Shown here in pieces: positions 24,346 through 34,779 of a DNA stretch of 64,000 nucleotides; the first letter of the stretch is position 1; every line of letters begins with the position of its first letter. Below the pieces are notes generated by a model. It did no database searches. It was not told the origin of the DNA and was given only the letters and a program-made list of their open reading frames with translations. The translations under genes were made by a program, and so were the position numbers. This DNA comes from Zygnema cylindricum. Lineage: Eukaryota; Streptophyta; Zygnematophyceae; Zygnematales; Zygnemataceae. The stretch lies in the NCBI GenBank assembly GCA_037447655.1, contig JBBHKE010002360.1, forward strand, positions 409,091 through 473,090, given 5' to 3'.

Positions 24346-24574
24346 AGTTATTAGTGTAGATCTACTCAATCCGGCATACCTCAAAGTATTCGGGTATACT
24401 CACATTAATAGAGGTAGCTGGTAGATTGGGTACGGATGGTACGCCTCCGTACATTTAGTGGTAAGCTCTAGTGTATATTTGTAGGACACTCATTTTTGGA
24501 CTTGGGAACTTTACGTACCAAATCTGTTTTTTGGTCATGTTTGGTAATTTCATCTGACGATTGCTCTCAGATAT
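24346..24574. other. Non-coding spacer
   Basis: No feature recognised. Confidence 0.4.
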
Positions 24575-26731
24575 GCTGATAAGACAGGACGAAAACCAGA
24601 TGTTTCACACTTAAAGGTTTTCGGTAGTCAAGTGTTCAGTTTAGACACGGATCAGTCAAACTTGAAGTTAGACCCAAAAGGAAAACCACGATATTTACTA
24701 AGATATGATGAAGATGTAAAAGGATATAGAGTCTATGATCTCAAAAGAGAGGATATTATCCTAGTGAAGCATCTAGTGGTTATGGATGAAGGAAATTTGT
24801 AGATCCTTTTAAGCATAAAAAGACAGTCAGAATCAAATTTGAGTCAAAAAATTCTGATGACTTTGAGCTTCCTAACTATCCATGATTTCAAGAAGATGAT
24901 GATTTTGCAGATACAGATCATATCGAGAAGGACCCAAATGTGAAACCCTTAGTATTAACTCCAACCGAAGCGGAAGACGTGGTGGAAAATGACCCGAAAT
25001 CAAGGGATAAAGGAGAAGCAAAATTTGTTCGGAAGAATCTAAGAGAGCCATCTATTCCGACAACCCACTTTGAGGGAGGAAAAGATGAGCAAAGGACTAC
25101 AAGAGAGGCAAGTTAACAATAAGGTAACCAAACTATCTCACCCCGAAAACATCAAACTTATAATGAGGCAATGACTTGTCTTGAGAGAAACCGGTGGAGG
25201 ACAGCCATTAATGAGGAGATGGCCTCAATTAAAGCGGCCAATACATAGGAATTGGTGGATTGTCCTCGTGACAGAAAGCTAATTAGGTGTAAGTGGGTGT
25301 TTAAGCTGAAACTCAACCCAAATAACACCATTGAGCGCTACAAGGCTTGGTTAATGGCGAAGGGATTTACCAAGAAAGATGGAATTGACTACGTGGAGAC
25401 TTTTGCTCCGGTCGTCAGGTTTTTTTCAGTTCGGATACTTCTCAGTATAGCGGCAGCAGAAAACATAGAAGTGTATCACATGGACATCAAGACGGCCTTT
25501 TCACATGGAGAGTTGGAAGAGGAAATTTTATGCGACAGCCTGAAGGATTTGTGGAGCAACGAGAGGAAAGCAAGGTATGCCAATTGATCAAATCTTTGTA
25601 TGGGCAGAACAGGCCCCCCAACAATGAAACAAAAAGCTCAATGAGTTTCTTACAGGTTTGGGATATATTTGGATCAACTCAGATCACTCAATATATTTGT
25701 TTGAAGATGAGGAATGAATTATTTTTATTGCAATTTTTGGTGATGATTTGCTTTTTTTAAGTAAATCTAAGAATAAAATAAATATGTTGAAAAATGATCT
25801 AAAAGAAAGATTTGAGATGAATGATATGGGAGAAGCAAGGTATATTTTGGGAATTCAGGTAAAGAGAGAAAGAGATAGAAAGATAATAAGATTAACTCAA
25901 AAGGATGCCATTGGAAACATGTTAGAAAAATTCCAAATGGACAAGGCTAATAGTTGTACCACTCATATGGAATTATAGAAGGGAAGTAAGGGGAGTTTGG
26001 AAGAGGGAGTTATAATCTTCTATGATAAGGTAGGCCCGGAAGAGAAAAGATTTATGCAGACCATCCCTTATAGACAAGTAGTGAACAGCCTAATATATTT
26101 CATAAATTGTACCCGTCCAGACATAGCCGCAACTATATCAGTACTAAGTAGGAGTATGAATGCTCCCACTAAGAAAGATTGGGAGGCAGCTAAGAGAGTC
26201 ATTAAATATCTCATAGGGATTAGGGATCTATGGTTGCATTTGGGTGGGAACAATACTGATATCACCACTTGGAGTGATGCCAGCTATGAGGATGCTCGTA
26301 TGAGGAGATGCACATCTGGATATGTATTGTATGTGGGTGATGGGGCTTGTTGTTGGAGCAGTAAGCAGCAAAAGGTCATTGGTCAGTCCACCATGGAGGC
26401 TAAGTACATGGCGTCTTGCTTCGCTGTAAAAGAAATAATGTGTGTCAAGTCTTTGCTTGGTGAGCTTGGTCATCTTAAGAGTGGTGTCCAAAAGGTGTTT
26501 TGTGATAATCACGCTGCCATTGCCATTTTTGCCAATCCTAAACATCACTTTAAAGCCAAACACATGGACATTAAACTTAGCTTTGTTAGGGAGAAAGTAG
26601 AAAACAAGATAATCAGTTTGGAGTATAAACTAGATAGTGAAATGGTAGCAGATATGATGACCAAACCTGTGCCTTCCCCTAAACTAATTTTCTGCCACGA
26701 GAAGTGTGGTTTTAAAATAAAGAGTGACTAG
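24575..26731 (+). pseudogene. Copia family A pol fragment: end of integrase, RT, RNase H
   Basis: It begins abruptly at the equivalent of residue ~736 of the intact family A polyprotein (TGRKPD-x-SHLKVFGSQVFSLDTD) and continues to the shared C-terminus (PSPKLIFCHEKCG). The RT half is split: 25252-25587 has the RT start (CKWVFKLKLNPNNTIERYKA and MDIKTAFSHGELEEE), 25530-25760 is shifted, and in the 25748-25978 piece the catalytic YVDD region has decayed. The last frame (25997-26731, 244 codons) holds an open RNase H: TTWSDASYED, a Glu in MEAKYMAS, and CDNHAAIA. One of the two nearby glutamates is Lys. There is no gag or integrase core, so this is a 5'-truncated dead copy. Confidence 0.88.
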
Positions 26732-26744
26732 AAAATAACGGGAG
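26732..26744 (+). other. Polypurine tract, copia A fragment
   Basis: AGAAAATAACGGGAG before the LTR; the other two family A elements have AAAATAAGGGGAG. Confidence 0.6.
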
Positions 26745-27789
26745 TATAGAAATTAAAGGTTATTTTAGTATTTTCTATGTCTTGTAAAAGAGAAAATACA
26801 GAAAAGTAGTAGAGGCAGTGTGTCTCTAACTCCTCTCTCCAGCTCCCACACTTGTCGCAGTCACTAAAAGTTGGAGAGGGAGATAGAGCCATGGCCCCCT
26901 ATGCTATCCCGACGGGGACAGACATTAGGTTGGTAGATTTTACCAAAATAGATCCTGAAAAAACCAAGATTTGAACTTGGAACCCGCCGTCCGTCAGGTT
27001 AGCCGGTAGCCGGTAGCCTTAGCCAATTAGTCTTAGATCACAGTTAGAGGATATAAGGTTTGGTAGCTATTTAAATGTTAACACGTAGGCTATTTTATTT
27101 AACGGGATTTTTAGACATAGATACACTTTGTAATGTACGGCGTACGGAACTTACGAAACGGATACCGCGCATCTTATTTCGGAGACGAAACAAATATTGC
27201 GCAAGTATTTATAACGGTCACGATTATAATCCGGCTTAATCAGACAGCCACGAAGGATGCCAAGATCGGAGAATAGGTTTTTTGCGCGGTTTCCGGTCAA
27301 CATCACATCAATTGCCACGTGGCATAGTCACATTGGATTACGGCATCTCCAAGGATTACAGAAATGAAATCCACAAGTGACATGTGTCGACTTGTTGGCC
27401 ATGTCGTACAATGGTCATATAGAAAGTAAACCGGCACTTGTACCTTTATGTGCGATACACAATTATGATTGGTGATGTACTTCAGTAGATAGTGTTTTAG
27501 AGAGAGATAGGACTTAGAAAAATTTGATAGATTGGACCCTCTCTCCCAGAGAGCTTCTGTACAAAAGGTCAACTTTGACCCTTCATAACTTACTACTCAA
27601 GGAAGGAAATTCAGATATTCTTTTTGCTATAGACTTAGGGGAGTCTTCCCTTCACAAGAGTGAAGGTGGTTAGAGCTTTTGTATGTCAAGGTGGCAGTTA
27701 TACTTGCTGAAACACAAAGGGGTCAGGATTATCCTAGAGGCTTCGTGTGAGCTGCCTACTCTGCGGACCTATGGAGGTGTAGAGTTACA
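26745..27789 (+). repeat. 3' LTR of the copia A fragment
   Basis: About 1045 bp, aligned from the start (TATAGAAATTAAAGG against TGTAGAAACTAATGG in the intact copy) to the end (CTATGGAGGTGTAGAGTTACA). It carries the family's CTAGAGCCATGG-type block, the antisense tRNA-like module and the CCTCTCCCAGAGAGC segment near the presumed transcription start. Confidence 0.85.
26958..27038 (-). other. tRNA-like module inside copia A LTR (antisense)
   Basis: On the minus strand, TAAGACTAATTGGCTAAGGC resembles a tRNA D-arm/A box. About 40 bases later a perfect five-pair T-arm follows: CCAAG, loop TTCAAAT, CTTGG (26964-26980), containing GTTCAAATC, close to the B-box consensus. This is the best preserved T-arm loop of the five modules. 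No convincing anticodon arm or acceptor stem was found, so this is a tRNA-like promoter module and not a tRNA gene. Confidence 0.6.
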
Positions 27790-27959
27790 CGCATGTGTTG
27801 TTGAACAAATCACCCCATGGTTTTTATTCCCATGTAGAGTGTAGAGAGACTATTTAGATGTAATGTATATTGTAAAATTAATCATTGAATAAGTAAACGA
27901 ACAATGGTTGTACAATTTGTTTAGAGCAAAAGAAAGTGTGATAAATTAGAACACTGTTT

Positions 27960-28590
27960 ATGCCTATGTAACGTGCATTGATTTAATAGTTAGAGTAAAA
28001 ACTTATTTGATGAAAGGGCTTGAACCTAAATAAGAGTTCAAAACACTATTTTTTCTATAAACACTAATTGTTTCTGAATGCTAAAAGCAATTAAAGGTGT
28101 ACTATACTATAGCCCTCTAAAAAACATTGAGTTAAACCGATAAGAACAACCTACCGTCAATAAAGGAAGCTTTCATTTATTTGAGCGAACTTTTCAACAA
28201 GGAGTTTTGAGGCGTTAAGACCCTTTCTCTTTTGCACATAGAGGTATATTTATTTTGAATTTTACAAAAAGTTCAAATTCTAAAATAAGGGTGAGCCTCC
28301 ATAAAGCGAACGCAAGTTGTTTATTGGAATAAGTGCATTTCTATACAAGGTCGTGCAACGTTCTATTTATTTATTATATCAACATTATTACTGGAGATTC
28401 GGTAAGATTCTCCAAATTTTCGGGCGACAACGTCGACCGTCTAATTCGGTGTTTTCTAAGCAAGTTGTCATTCTATTTAGTGTTTGGCTATTCTCCTCCC
28501 TTGTTTTCAAAGAGGTGACTAGCTACACAATGGACGTGTAAAATTTGTACCGGTGGAAAGACCACATAGGATCCACGATAGATGTGAGAG
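27960..28590 (+). repeat. Dispersed repeat R2, copy 1 (inverted partner at 46440-47045)
   Basis: Collinear with the reverse complement of 46440-47045. Shared landmarks: AGTAAAAAC near the start, AACCTAAATAAGAGTTCA, TAGCCCTCTAAAAAACATTGAGTTAAACCGA, GCACATAGAGGTATAT, GTGAGCCTCC, and ACTAGCTACACAATGGACGTGTAAAATTTGTAC near the end. It is non-coding; the superfamily is unknown. Confidence 0.7.
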
Positions 28591-29084
28591 AGGAACGTTA
28601 CATGTGGCATAGTCCACTCATCTTCAAACAAGTTGCAATCAAAACCACACAAAACCACCAAAAAAGATGCGTTGAAGATTGTCCCATGACGCCTCCTTCA
28701 CTATCTATTGACATCCGAAATTTTATGCGCCTGTTTTTTTCAAATTTTAGTTGATAAAATACGAACGACAAAGCAAGGACAAAAACGACAAAACACTGAA
28801 GTACAAAGTGTACATTCACGTAATTTTAATTTGCGGCTAGTCGTGCAGATATGGGTTTCAAATTTTGTGCTTTTGGATTCTTTAACTGTGCTTGTTGTCT
28901 AAACATCAACCTACGTGGATCCAATCGAAATGAAGCACGTAGGTGATAGATTCCTTGCTGATACGACATGATGGAGAAGTGAAAAAAATATTACTGCCAC
29001 TAAACGTTTCCGTACGATTAATGTCGGCGCCTGTAGGAGAAGAGGCTTAAATAACTAGTGTTGTGTATCCATAAGGTTTTGTTG
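28591..29084. other. Non-coding spacer
   Basis: Nothing recognised; short ORFs only. Confidence 0.4.
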
Positions 29085-29740
29085 TTTTTGAAAAGTTAGT
29101 TTCGTGCGAACACGGCGTTTCGTGCGTACGCGATGTTTCGTGCGTACGCATTTACGTGATATACTGTGGAGGTTCGAAAGGATTTGCGGATTGGGGGAGT
29201 AAGTGTACGAGCAAAATTAAAGTGACGTGTGAGTGGCGCGAACATACATTTGAAAATGTACGGCGGATCGCGAAGCGATCCGATATGAAATGTTTGAAAT
29301 ATTTGAATTGTACGCCGACGGTACGCAGCGTCATATTTGGATTGTTGTACTTTATTTGCGACAGGCGGCATTTGTCCCAAATGACGCGTACTTTTCATGT
29401 GACACGTCGCATCTCGTACAAATGACACGGTTACGGTACGGCTAGATTTGGATAACATGACGTCGCTTCGTCAAGTGGATTTTGAGACCACGCGGCGCGA
29501 CATCAAGGGTGTCGAGCAAGAGGTACGGACGGTGGATATAGGCCGCTCGTTATTTTTCAAATAGTGGGGACGCGAAATCGCGTCATTCACAAGAATCATA
29601 TTTTGGACGTCCCGGATTCTTTGACGAAAATCAAGGAGTTTCGCTGAGTGACTCAGCATGACTCAGCATGACTCAGCATACGAATCTGTGAGATTGTGTG
29701 TACTTCAAAATATTTGAAACAACATTGTCTTGTCTTATGT
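29085..29740 (+). repeat. Dispersed repeat R1, copy 2
   Basis: Direct-orientation partner of 23785-24345, GC-richer and apparently less decayed. Its front end carries repeated TTCGTGCGTACGC words (29100-29150). Confidence 0.65.
29650..29682 (+). repeat. Three tandem TGACTCAGCA units
   Basis: The ten-base unit is repeated three times. Each unit contains TGACTCA, the core recognised by AP-1/GCN4-type bZIP proteins. It is absent from the other R1 copy. Confidence 0.7.
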
Positions 29741-30179
29741 GTATTAATAAAATAGAATTGATTGTGATATTTATTTTTATGTGGTCAATCAGGGTCTCGA
29801 CACTTTAATTTATGTGTCGCATTTGCAGACAAGTGTACGCTTACGATTGCTTGACTCTCAGGTGTACGCTTACGATTAGTTTGATTTAGTGACAGTTACG
29901 TAATTTACGTTGGTTATTTTGACACTTAGTGATTCATTGACAGCTCACAAGTGTATATATAGGAATGAGCTTTGTTAGGAATTAACATCAATGCTGGTTA
30001 GTAAAGTGGGGACCAAAGATGTAGTATTTTAGGGTTGTCGATTAGGTCATGCACTTTGAATGATATAATGATTATACCTTGATTATACTCATGTTTATGT
30101 GTGATGCATTTGTTTTTATTATTTATGTTATTTTATATATGTTTGATATGCATTGTTTATGCATTTGTCCTAGGGTTTG
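29741..30179. other. Non-coding flank of the gag-only copia element
   Basis: AT-rich, no gene. It ends with GTTTG (30175-30179), the left target duplication. Confidence 0.5.
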
Positions 30180-30374
30180 TGTTGATATTTGAGTATTTTA
30201 TAGGTCTGTATTAGGATAGAAAAAGAGCTGAGGCGGTCTGCCTCTAACTCCCCTTTCCAAGCCCCCATACTTGTTGTAGTCACTGAAGGCTGGATAGGGA
30301 GCTAGAGCCATGGCTGCCTAGGCTCTCTAGAGAAGACAGGGGGTAAATTAGGTAGACTTACCAAAAGTTAGTTG

Positions 30375-30452
30375 ACGGACCCAGGAATTGATCCTGGTAC
30401 CTGCCGTCCATCAAATCCGCGTTAGCCGTTAGCTCTAACCGTTATGTCTAGA
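30375..30452 (-). other. tRNA-like module in the 5' LTR (antisense)
   Basis: On the minus strand the A-box-like ATAACGGTTAGAGC (30445-30432) is followed 34 bases on by a perfect five-pair T-arm at 30397-30381: CCAGG, seven-base loop ATCAATT, CCTGG. The spacing fits internal Pol III promoter boxes. The acceptor and anticodon arms are not convincing. Confidence 0.6.
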
Positions 30453-30590
30453 ACAGATATTACGATTAGGGTTTGACAAATATATAAACCGTTATATGTA
30501 GATTAATCCGTTTAACGGCTAATAGATACTTAGTACATAGATACAGTTTAGTTTAGTACGAAGTACGGAATGGGGGCAGAACGGATACCA

Positions 30591-30683
30591 CGCATTTGTT
30601 TCGATAGCGAAACAAATACCGCGCATTTGTTTCGACAGCGAAACAAATACCGCGCATTTGTTTCGATAGCGAAACAAATACCG
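30591..30683. repeat. Three 31 bp tandem hairpin units in the 5' LTR
   Basis: Each unit holds ATTTGTTTCG, a four-base spacer and CGAAACAAAT, a perfect ten-pair hairpin. Three units lie head to tail, the middle one with ACAG in the spacer where the others have ATAG. The intact family A LTRs have a single related hairpin (39715-39745). Confidence 0.85.
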
Positions 30684-31043
30684 CGCGTCGAATTTCAGCG
30701 GCTACGATTATAGCCGGTCTTGATCGGACGGCCACGATAGGCGCCGCGATCACGGAAAAGGCATTTTTGGCGTTTTACGGTCTTTGTCACGTCAAGTGAC
30801 ACGTGGCGTGATAACATTGGACTACGGGAATTCCGGAGATTACAGGAACTAATCCTGATTTGACACGTGTCGACATTTTGGCCATGTCGTACAATGGCCG
30901 TACAGAAAGTACACCGGCACCTGTACTTTTCTGTACGACACAGTAATTTGATTGGTGCCGTACTTCAGTAGATAGAGTTTTAGAGAGGGAATAGGACTTA
31001 GAAAATTTTGGGTAGGCAGCTGCCTCTCCCAGAGAGCACCCTG

Positions 31044-31050
31044 TATAAAT
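31044..31050 (+). promoter_or_regulatory. TATA-like box of the LTR promoter
   Basis: TATAAAT within CCTGTATAAATGGC, ~375 bases before the LTR end. The same place in related LTR fragments reads TATATAT or TATAAAG (62740, 46103), which supports a conserved promoter element. The identical copy is at 34171 in the 3' LTR. Confidence 0.55.
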
Positions 31051-31399
31051 GGCAAACTTTGGCCAGCCATAACTATCAATTTACTTGACCATTTTCAGTG
31101 ATTCTTTTTGCTGCGGACTCAGGGGAGTCTAGGCTACACAGGGGTGTAGTCGGTCAGAGTTTTTGTCTGCCAGGGTGGCTGTATTTCTAAGGGAAAGTCA
31201 AAGTGGGTGAATGTGTCCAAATCTCATATTCTAACTTTGCATTCTGTGGTGGAACTGAGCACACAGAAAGTGTTATTTCACAGGGGTGAATCTATATTGG
31301 GGTTCTGACTGTCAAGGGGTCAGTCACTTGGGTTTATATTAACTTGGAGTCGGCACTATCTAGATTAGCTTCTTTTGGATCTGCATACTCTGAGGGCCA

Positions 31400-33277
31400 A
31401 TGGAGGTCTCAGAGTTTCAGGTTATGGGCCCACCATCTAGGGTGCCTATGTTTGATGGAACAGGCTTCACGTATTGGGCGTTTACAATGGAGGGATTGCT
31501 TTTCGAGAAGCACTTATGGGGAATTGTTGCGGGACAAGTGAGATGTCCGCCACCTAGCTTTGGAGGAGCTTACTACGGAGAATCATCTGAGACTGTCCAG
31601 AATATCACCCGGAGTTCAGATGCAACGGAAGGTGAAGGGAAAAACCTTTCCGTGGATGGGGAAATAGGGGAGAAGGAAAAAGGGACACCTATGGTGAGGG
31701 GAGCTAGGCTCTCAGCTATGGTACCACATGTAGGGATTAAAACTGAAGAAAATGACAGGAAAATATGGGAATACAAAAACACTATAGCAAAACATCTCAT
31801 ACTTAGATATGTGTCTAAGTCGATAGCTATCACTCTTTTAAGTCTAACCAAGTCTTCGGAGATATGGGAAGCACTAACTCAGATTTATAAGAGTGAGACT
31901 ATTCAGAGGCAGCAATTAGTAAAACAAGAAATAGATGCCTACGTTTATAAAGGCGGTAGCATGATAGAGTTTTGTAATGATATTGCTGCGTTATATGTTG
32001 AGCTTACTAGTGCGGGATATGTAGAATCTGAGGAGAGTAAGATTAATACACTAATTATGAAACTCCCAGATGAGTACGAAAACATAATTTGTCGTATGCA
32101 GGCAATGGATGGCTCCTCATGGACTTGGAGCTTTACCATGGGGATAATTCTTGTGAGGGAAAGCACTTTGGAGCTTCGTAGGGGAAAGGACAGGGTCAAT
32201 GCATTTTCAGCTGGTGGTGATTGGCGGAATCGTGATGAGAGGAACGGCGGTGACGAGCGGAAGCGTGATGAGAAGAACGGTGGTGACGAGCGGAAGCGTG
32301 ATGAGAGAAAGAAAGACAAAGGTAAACCTTATCGGAACTTTGGTGGAAAGAGAGGGAGAGGAAAAGGCACGGGAGCTTTGAAAAAAGGGGTTTGCTTCTT
32401 TTGTAGGGAACCGGGTCATTATATGGAGGAATGCCCTTGTTTGGAAAAACTTAGAAGTTGGAATGTGGATGAGGAGGACGAAGAGGAAGAGGAGAAAGAG
32501 GATGAAGAAAAATTGGAGCTTCTTCACATCGGTAGAATGGGGAAGAGAGAAAAGTACACAGAAATAGGACGAAGGCAACAGTGTGCTTTTGGAGGTATAA
32601 GGGAAGTAAAGAGAGAGGAGATACTTGAAGAAGTTCAAAATATTGAGGATAGTTTCATAAATATTTTGGAAACAGAAAACTGGTCGGAAAGGGAGACTTC
32701 AACGGATTCCGAGGAAAGGGGAGAATTAATTCTAGAGGGGGTTTTAAAAGATAGGGGAGAAGAGAAATATTTATTGGGAATTAAAATAGAAAGTGATAGT
32801 GGAAAGAATTCCATGGGAGACAGTGAGGGAAGTTCAGAAAATGGGGTAATTATCATGGATAAAAATATGATTACGGAAGATGTAGATCTTATGAGGAACT
32901 TAGTGGGGACTAGTGGTTTTTGGGAATATTTGGAGGTGGATGGATTTGACATCACTACTTGGTGTGATGTCTCTTGTGAAGATGTGCCTGTAAAAGGGTT
33001 ATCATCCGGGTATGTGTTGAAGGTTGGGGATGGGGCTGGTTGTTTCAATTTCAAGAGGGAAAGTGGATTTAGTGTGGATGGAAAAGGGAAGAGGTGGATA
33101 AAATCTTTGCTCGGGTTTAAGAAAAATGGGATGTTAAATAAAATATGTGATACAATTATCATTTCAGTTCATTTTATCCACTGTGTTAAATACTTAAGTT
33201 TTATGAAAGGAAAAGGAAAAAGGAAAAAGAAAAGAAAAAGGGGAGGGGGTGTTTGTTTACTTGTTTGTGGAAGTTAA
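31400..33277 (+). CDS. 625-aa gag protein with in-frame remnants of pol
   Basis: Residues 1-14 match the intact family A polyprotein exactly (MEVSEFQVMGPPSR) and the capsid region to ~260 is clearly homologous (KSSEIWEALTQIYKSETIQRQQ, MKLPDEYENIICRM). A charged NGGDERKRDE repeat (283-302) leads to a CCHC knuckle (C332, C335, H340, C345), then an acidic run (357-371). Beyond it are short in-frame relics. RRQQCAFGGI (391-400) is the edge of protease, whose DSG motif is gone. YLLGIKIE (457-464) is the end of RT. DITTWCDVSCEDV to KVGDGAG (517-547) is RNase H, keeping its first Asp but not the Glu/Asp that follow. The tail is very basic (603-614). Likely role: RNA packaging and particle assembly. 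The first seven codons lie in the LTR and the following ones in the primer site; a second ATG is at 31424. Confidence 0.85.
   Translation: MEVSEFQVMGPPSRVPMFDGTGFTYWAFTMEGLLFEKHLWGIVAGQVRCPPPSFGGAYYGESSETVQNITRSSDATEGEGKNLSVDGEIGEKEKGTPMVRGARLSAMVPHVGIKTEENDRKIWEYKNTIAKHLILRYVSKSIAITLLSLTKSSEIWEALTQIYKSETIQRQQLVKQEIDAYVYKGGSMIEFCNDIAALYVELTSAGYVESEESKINTLIMKLPDEYENIICRMQAMDGSSWTWSFTMGIILVRESTLELRRGKDRVNAFSAGGDWRNRDERNGGDERKRDEKNGGDERKRDERKKDKGKPYRNFGGKRGRGKGTGALKKGVCFFCREPGHYMEECPCLEKLRSWNVDEEDEEEEEKEDEEKLELLHIGRMGKREKYTEIGRRQQCAFGGIREVKREEILEEVQNIEDSFINILETENWSERETSTDSEERGELILEGVLKDRGEEKYLLGIKIESDSGKNSMGDSEGSSENGVIIMDKNMITEDVDLMRNLVGTSGFWEYLEVDGFDITTWCDVSCEDVPVKGLSSGYVLKVGDGAGCFNFKRESGFSVDGKGKRWIKSLLGFKKNGMLNKICDTIIISVHFIHCVKYLSFMKGKGKRKKKRKRGGGVCLLVCGS
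31420..31435 (+). other. Primer binding site, half initiator-Met-tRNA type
   Basis: GGTTATGGGCCCACCA abuts the LTR end with no gap. It is complementary to the anticodon stem-loop of initiator tRNA-Met (GTGGGCCCATAACC), not to its 3' end. Drosophila copia has the same arrangement and primes with a cleaved tRNA. It is translated as part of the ORF (VMGPP). Confidence 0.8.
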
Positions 33278-33293
33278 AAGAAAAATAGACTAG

Positions 33294-33306
33294 AAAATAA
33301 GGGGAG
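33294..33306 (+). other. Polypurine tract, gag-only copia
   Basis: GAAAATAAGGGGAG directly before the 3' LTR; the same as in the intact copia (minus strand, 40174-40187). Confidence 0.8.
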
Positions 33307-33501
33307 TGTTGATATTTGAGTATTTTATAGGTCTGTATTAGGATAGAAAAAGAGCTGAGGCGGTCTGCCTCTAACTCCTCTTTCCAAGCCCCCATACTTG
33401 TTGTAGTCACTGAAGGCTGGATAGGGAGCTAGAGCCATGGCTGCCTAGGCTCTCTAGAGAAGACAGGGGGTAAATTAGGTAGACTTACCAAAAGTTAGTT
33501 G

Positions 33502-33579
33502 ACGGACCCAGGAATTGATCCTGGTACCTGCCGTCCATCAAATCCGCGTTAGCCGTTAGCTCTAACCGTTATGTCTAGA
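33502..33579 (-). other. tRNA-like module in the 3' LTR (antisense)
   Basis: Identical to 30375-30452; T-arm at 33508-33524. Confidence 0.6.
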
Positions 33580-33717
33580 ACAGATATTACGATTAGGGTT
33601 TGACAAATATATAAATCGTTATATGTAGATTAATCCGTTTAACGGCTAATAGATACTTAGTACATAGATACAGTTTAGTTTAGTACGAAGTACGGAATGG
33701 GGGCAGAACGGATACCA

Positions 33718-33810
33718 CGCATTTGTTTCGATAGCGAAACAAATACCGCGCATTTGTTTCGACAGCGAAACAAATACCGCGCATTTGTTTCGATAGCGAA
33801 ACAAATACCG
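33718..33810. repeat. Three 31 bp tandem hairpin units in the 3' LTR
   Basis: Same array as in the 5' LTR, so the triplication predates this insertion. Confidence 0.85.
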
Positions 33811-34551
33811 CGCGTCGAATTTCAGCGGCTACGATTATAGCCGGTCTTGATCGGACGGCCACGATAGGCGCCGCGATCACGGAAAAGGCATTTTTGGCGT
33901 TTTACGGTCTTTGTCACGTCAAGTGACACGTGGCGTGATAACATTGGACTACGGGAATTCCGGAGATTACAGGAACTAATCCTGATTTGACACGTGTCGA
34001 CATTTTGGCCATGTCGTACAATGGCCGTACAGAAAGTACACCGGCACCTGTACTTTTCTGTACGACACAGTAATTTGATTGGTGCCGTACTTCAGTAGAT
34101 AGAGTTTTAGAGAGGGAATAGGACTTAGAAAATTTTGGGTAGGCAGCTGCCTCTCCCAGAGAGCACCCTGTATAAATGGCAAACTTTGGCCAGCCATAAC
34201 TATCAATTTACTTGACCATTTTCAGTGATTCTTTTTGCTGCGGACTCAGGGGAGTCTAGGCTACACAGGGGTGTAGTCGGTCAGAGTTTTTGTCTGCCAG
34301 GGTGGCTGTATTTCTAAGGGAAAGTCAAAGTGGGTGAATGTGTCCAAATCTCATATTCTAACTTTGCATTCTGTGGTGGAACTGAGCACACAGAAAGTGT
34401 TATTTCACAGGGGTGAATCTATATTGGGGTTCTGACTGTCAAGGGGTCAGTCACTTGGGTTTATATTAACTTGGAGTCGGCACTATCTAGATTAGCTTCT
34501 TTTGGATCTGCATACTCTGAGGGCCAATGGAGGTCTCAGAGTTTCAGTTTG

Positions 34552-34779
34552 TTTATGTCGATTATTCCATCAAACCTTAGATATTGTCATAGGGTTTATT
34601 TATGTTGATTATTCCATGAAACCCTAAATGTTGTTGTATGTTAAATGGAGGATGCATTTCAAATGATTGTTCATTGGCCTAGCTTCGCTTAGCTTTTTGC
34701 ATGATAGTTTGGGTGGCTTCTGCGGTCTATTTTACACCAAAGAACAACAGGTTTTTGCCAATAAACGCACTTGACATGT
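34552..34779. other. Non-coding right flank of the gag-only copia
   Basis: Continues the interrupted sequence; two imperfect copies of a TATGT(C/T)GATTATTCCAT phrase lie at 34553-34620. No gene. Confidence 0.45.

Larger units (their letters stand above)
30180..31419 (+). repeat. 5' LTR of the gag-only copia
   Basis: It starts TGTTGATATTTGAG and ends CAGAGTTTCA. It contains, in order, the antisense tRNA-like module (30375-30452), three 31 bp hairpin repeats (30591-30683), a TATA-like box (31044) and, 20 bases before its end, the ATG of the ORF (31400). Confidence 0.93.
30180..34546 (+). mobile_element. Young non-autonomous copia element (gag-only, family A relative)
   Basis: 4367 bp, with LTRs of exactly 1240 bp at each end (30180-31419, 33307-34546) and a perfect GTTTG duplication (30175-30179, 34547-34551). 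By eye I find only two differences between the LTRs (C/T at 30260/33387 and C/T at 30489/33616), so it inserted recently. The internal region is only 1887 bp and encodes one 625-codon ORF with gag, but no protease, integrase or RT catalytic region. Primer site, polypurine tract and LTR 3' end are shared with the intact copia at 39124-45574, which could supply the missing enzymes. Confidence 0.93.
33307..34546 (+). repeat. 3' LTR of the gag-only copia
   Basis: Same length as the 5' LTR and nearly identical in sequence (two differences seen). Confidence 0.93.

Noticed and set aside
31945-33162. Long ORFs on the minus strand opposite the gag-only ORF
   Set aside because: Antisense shadows of the purine-rich gag frame; no family features.
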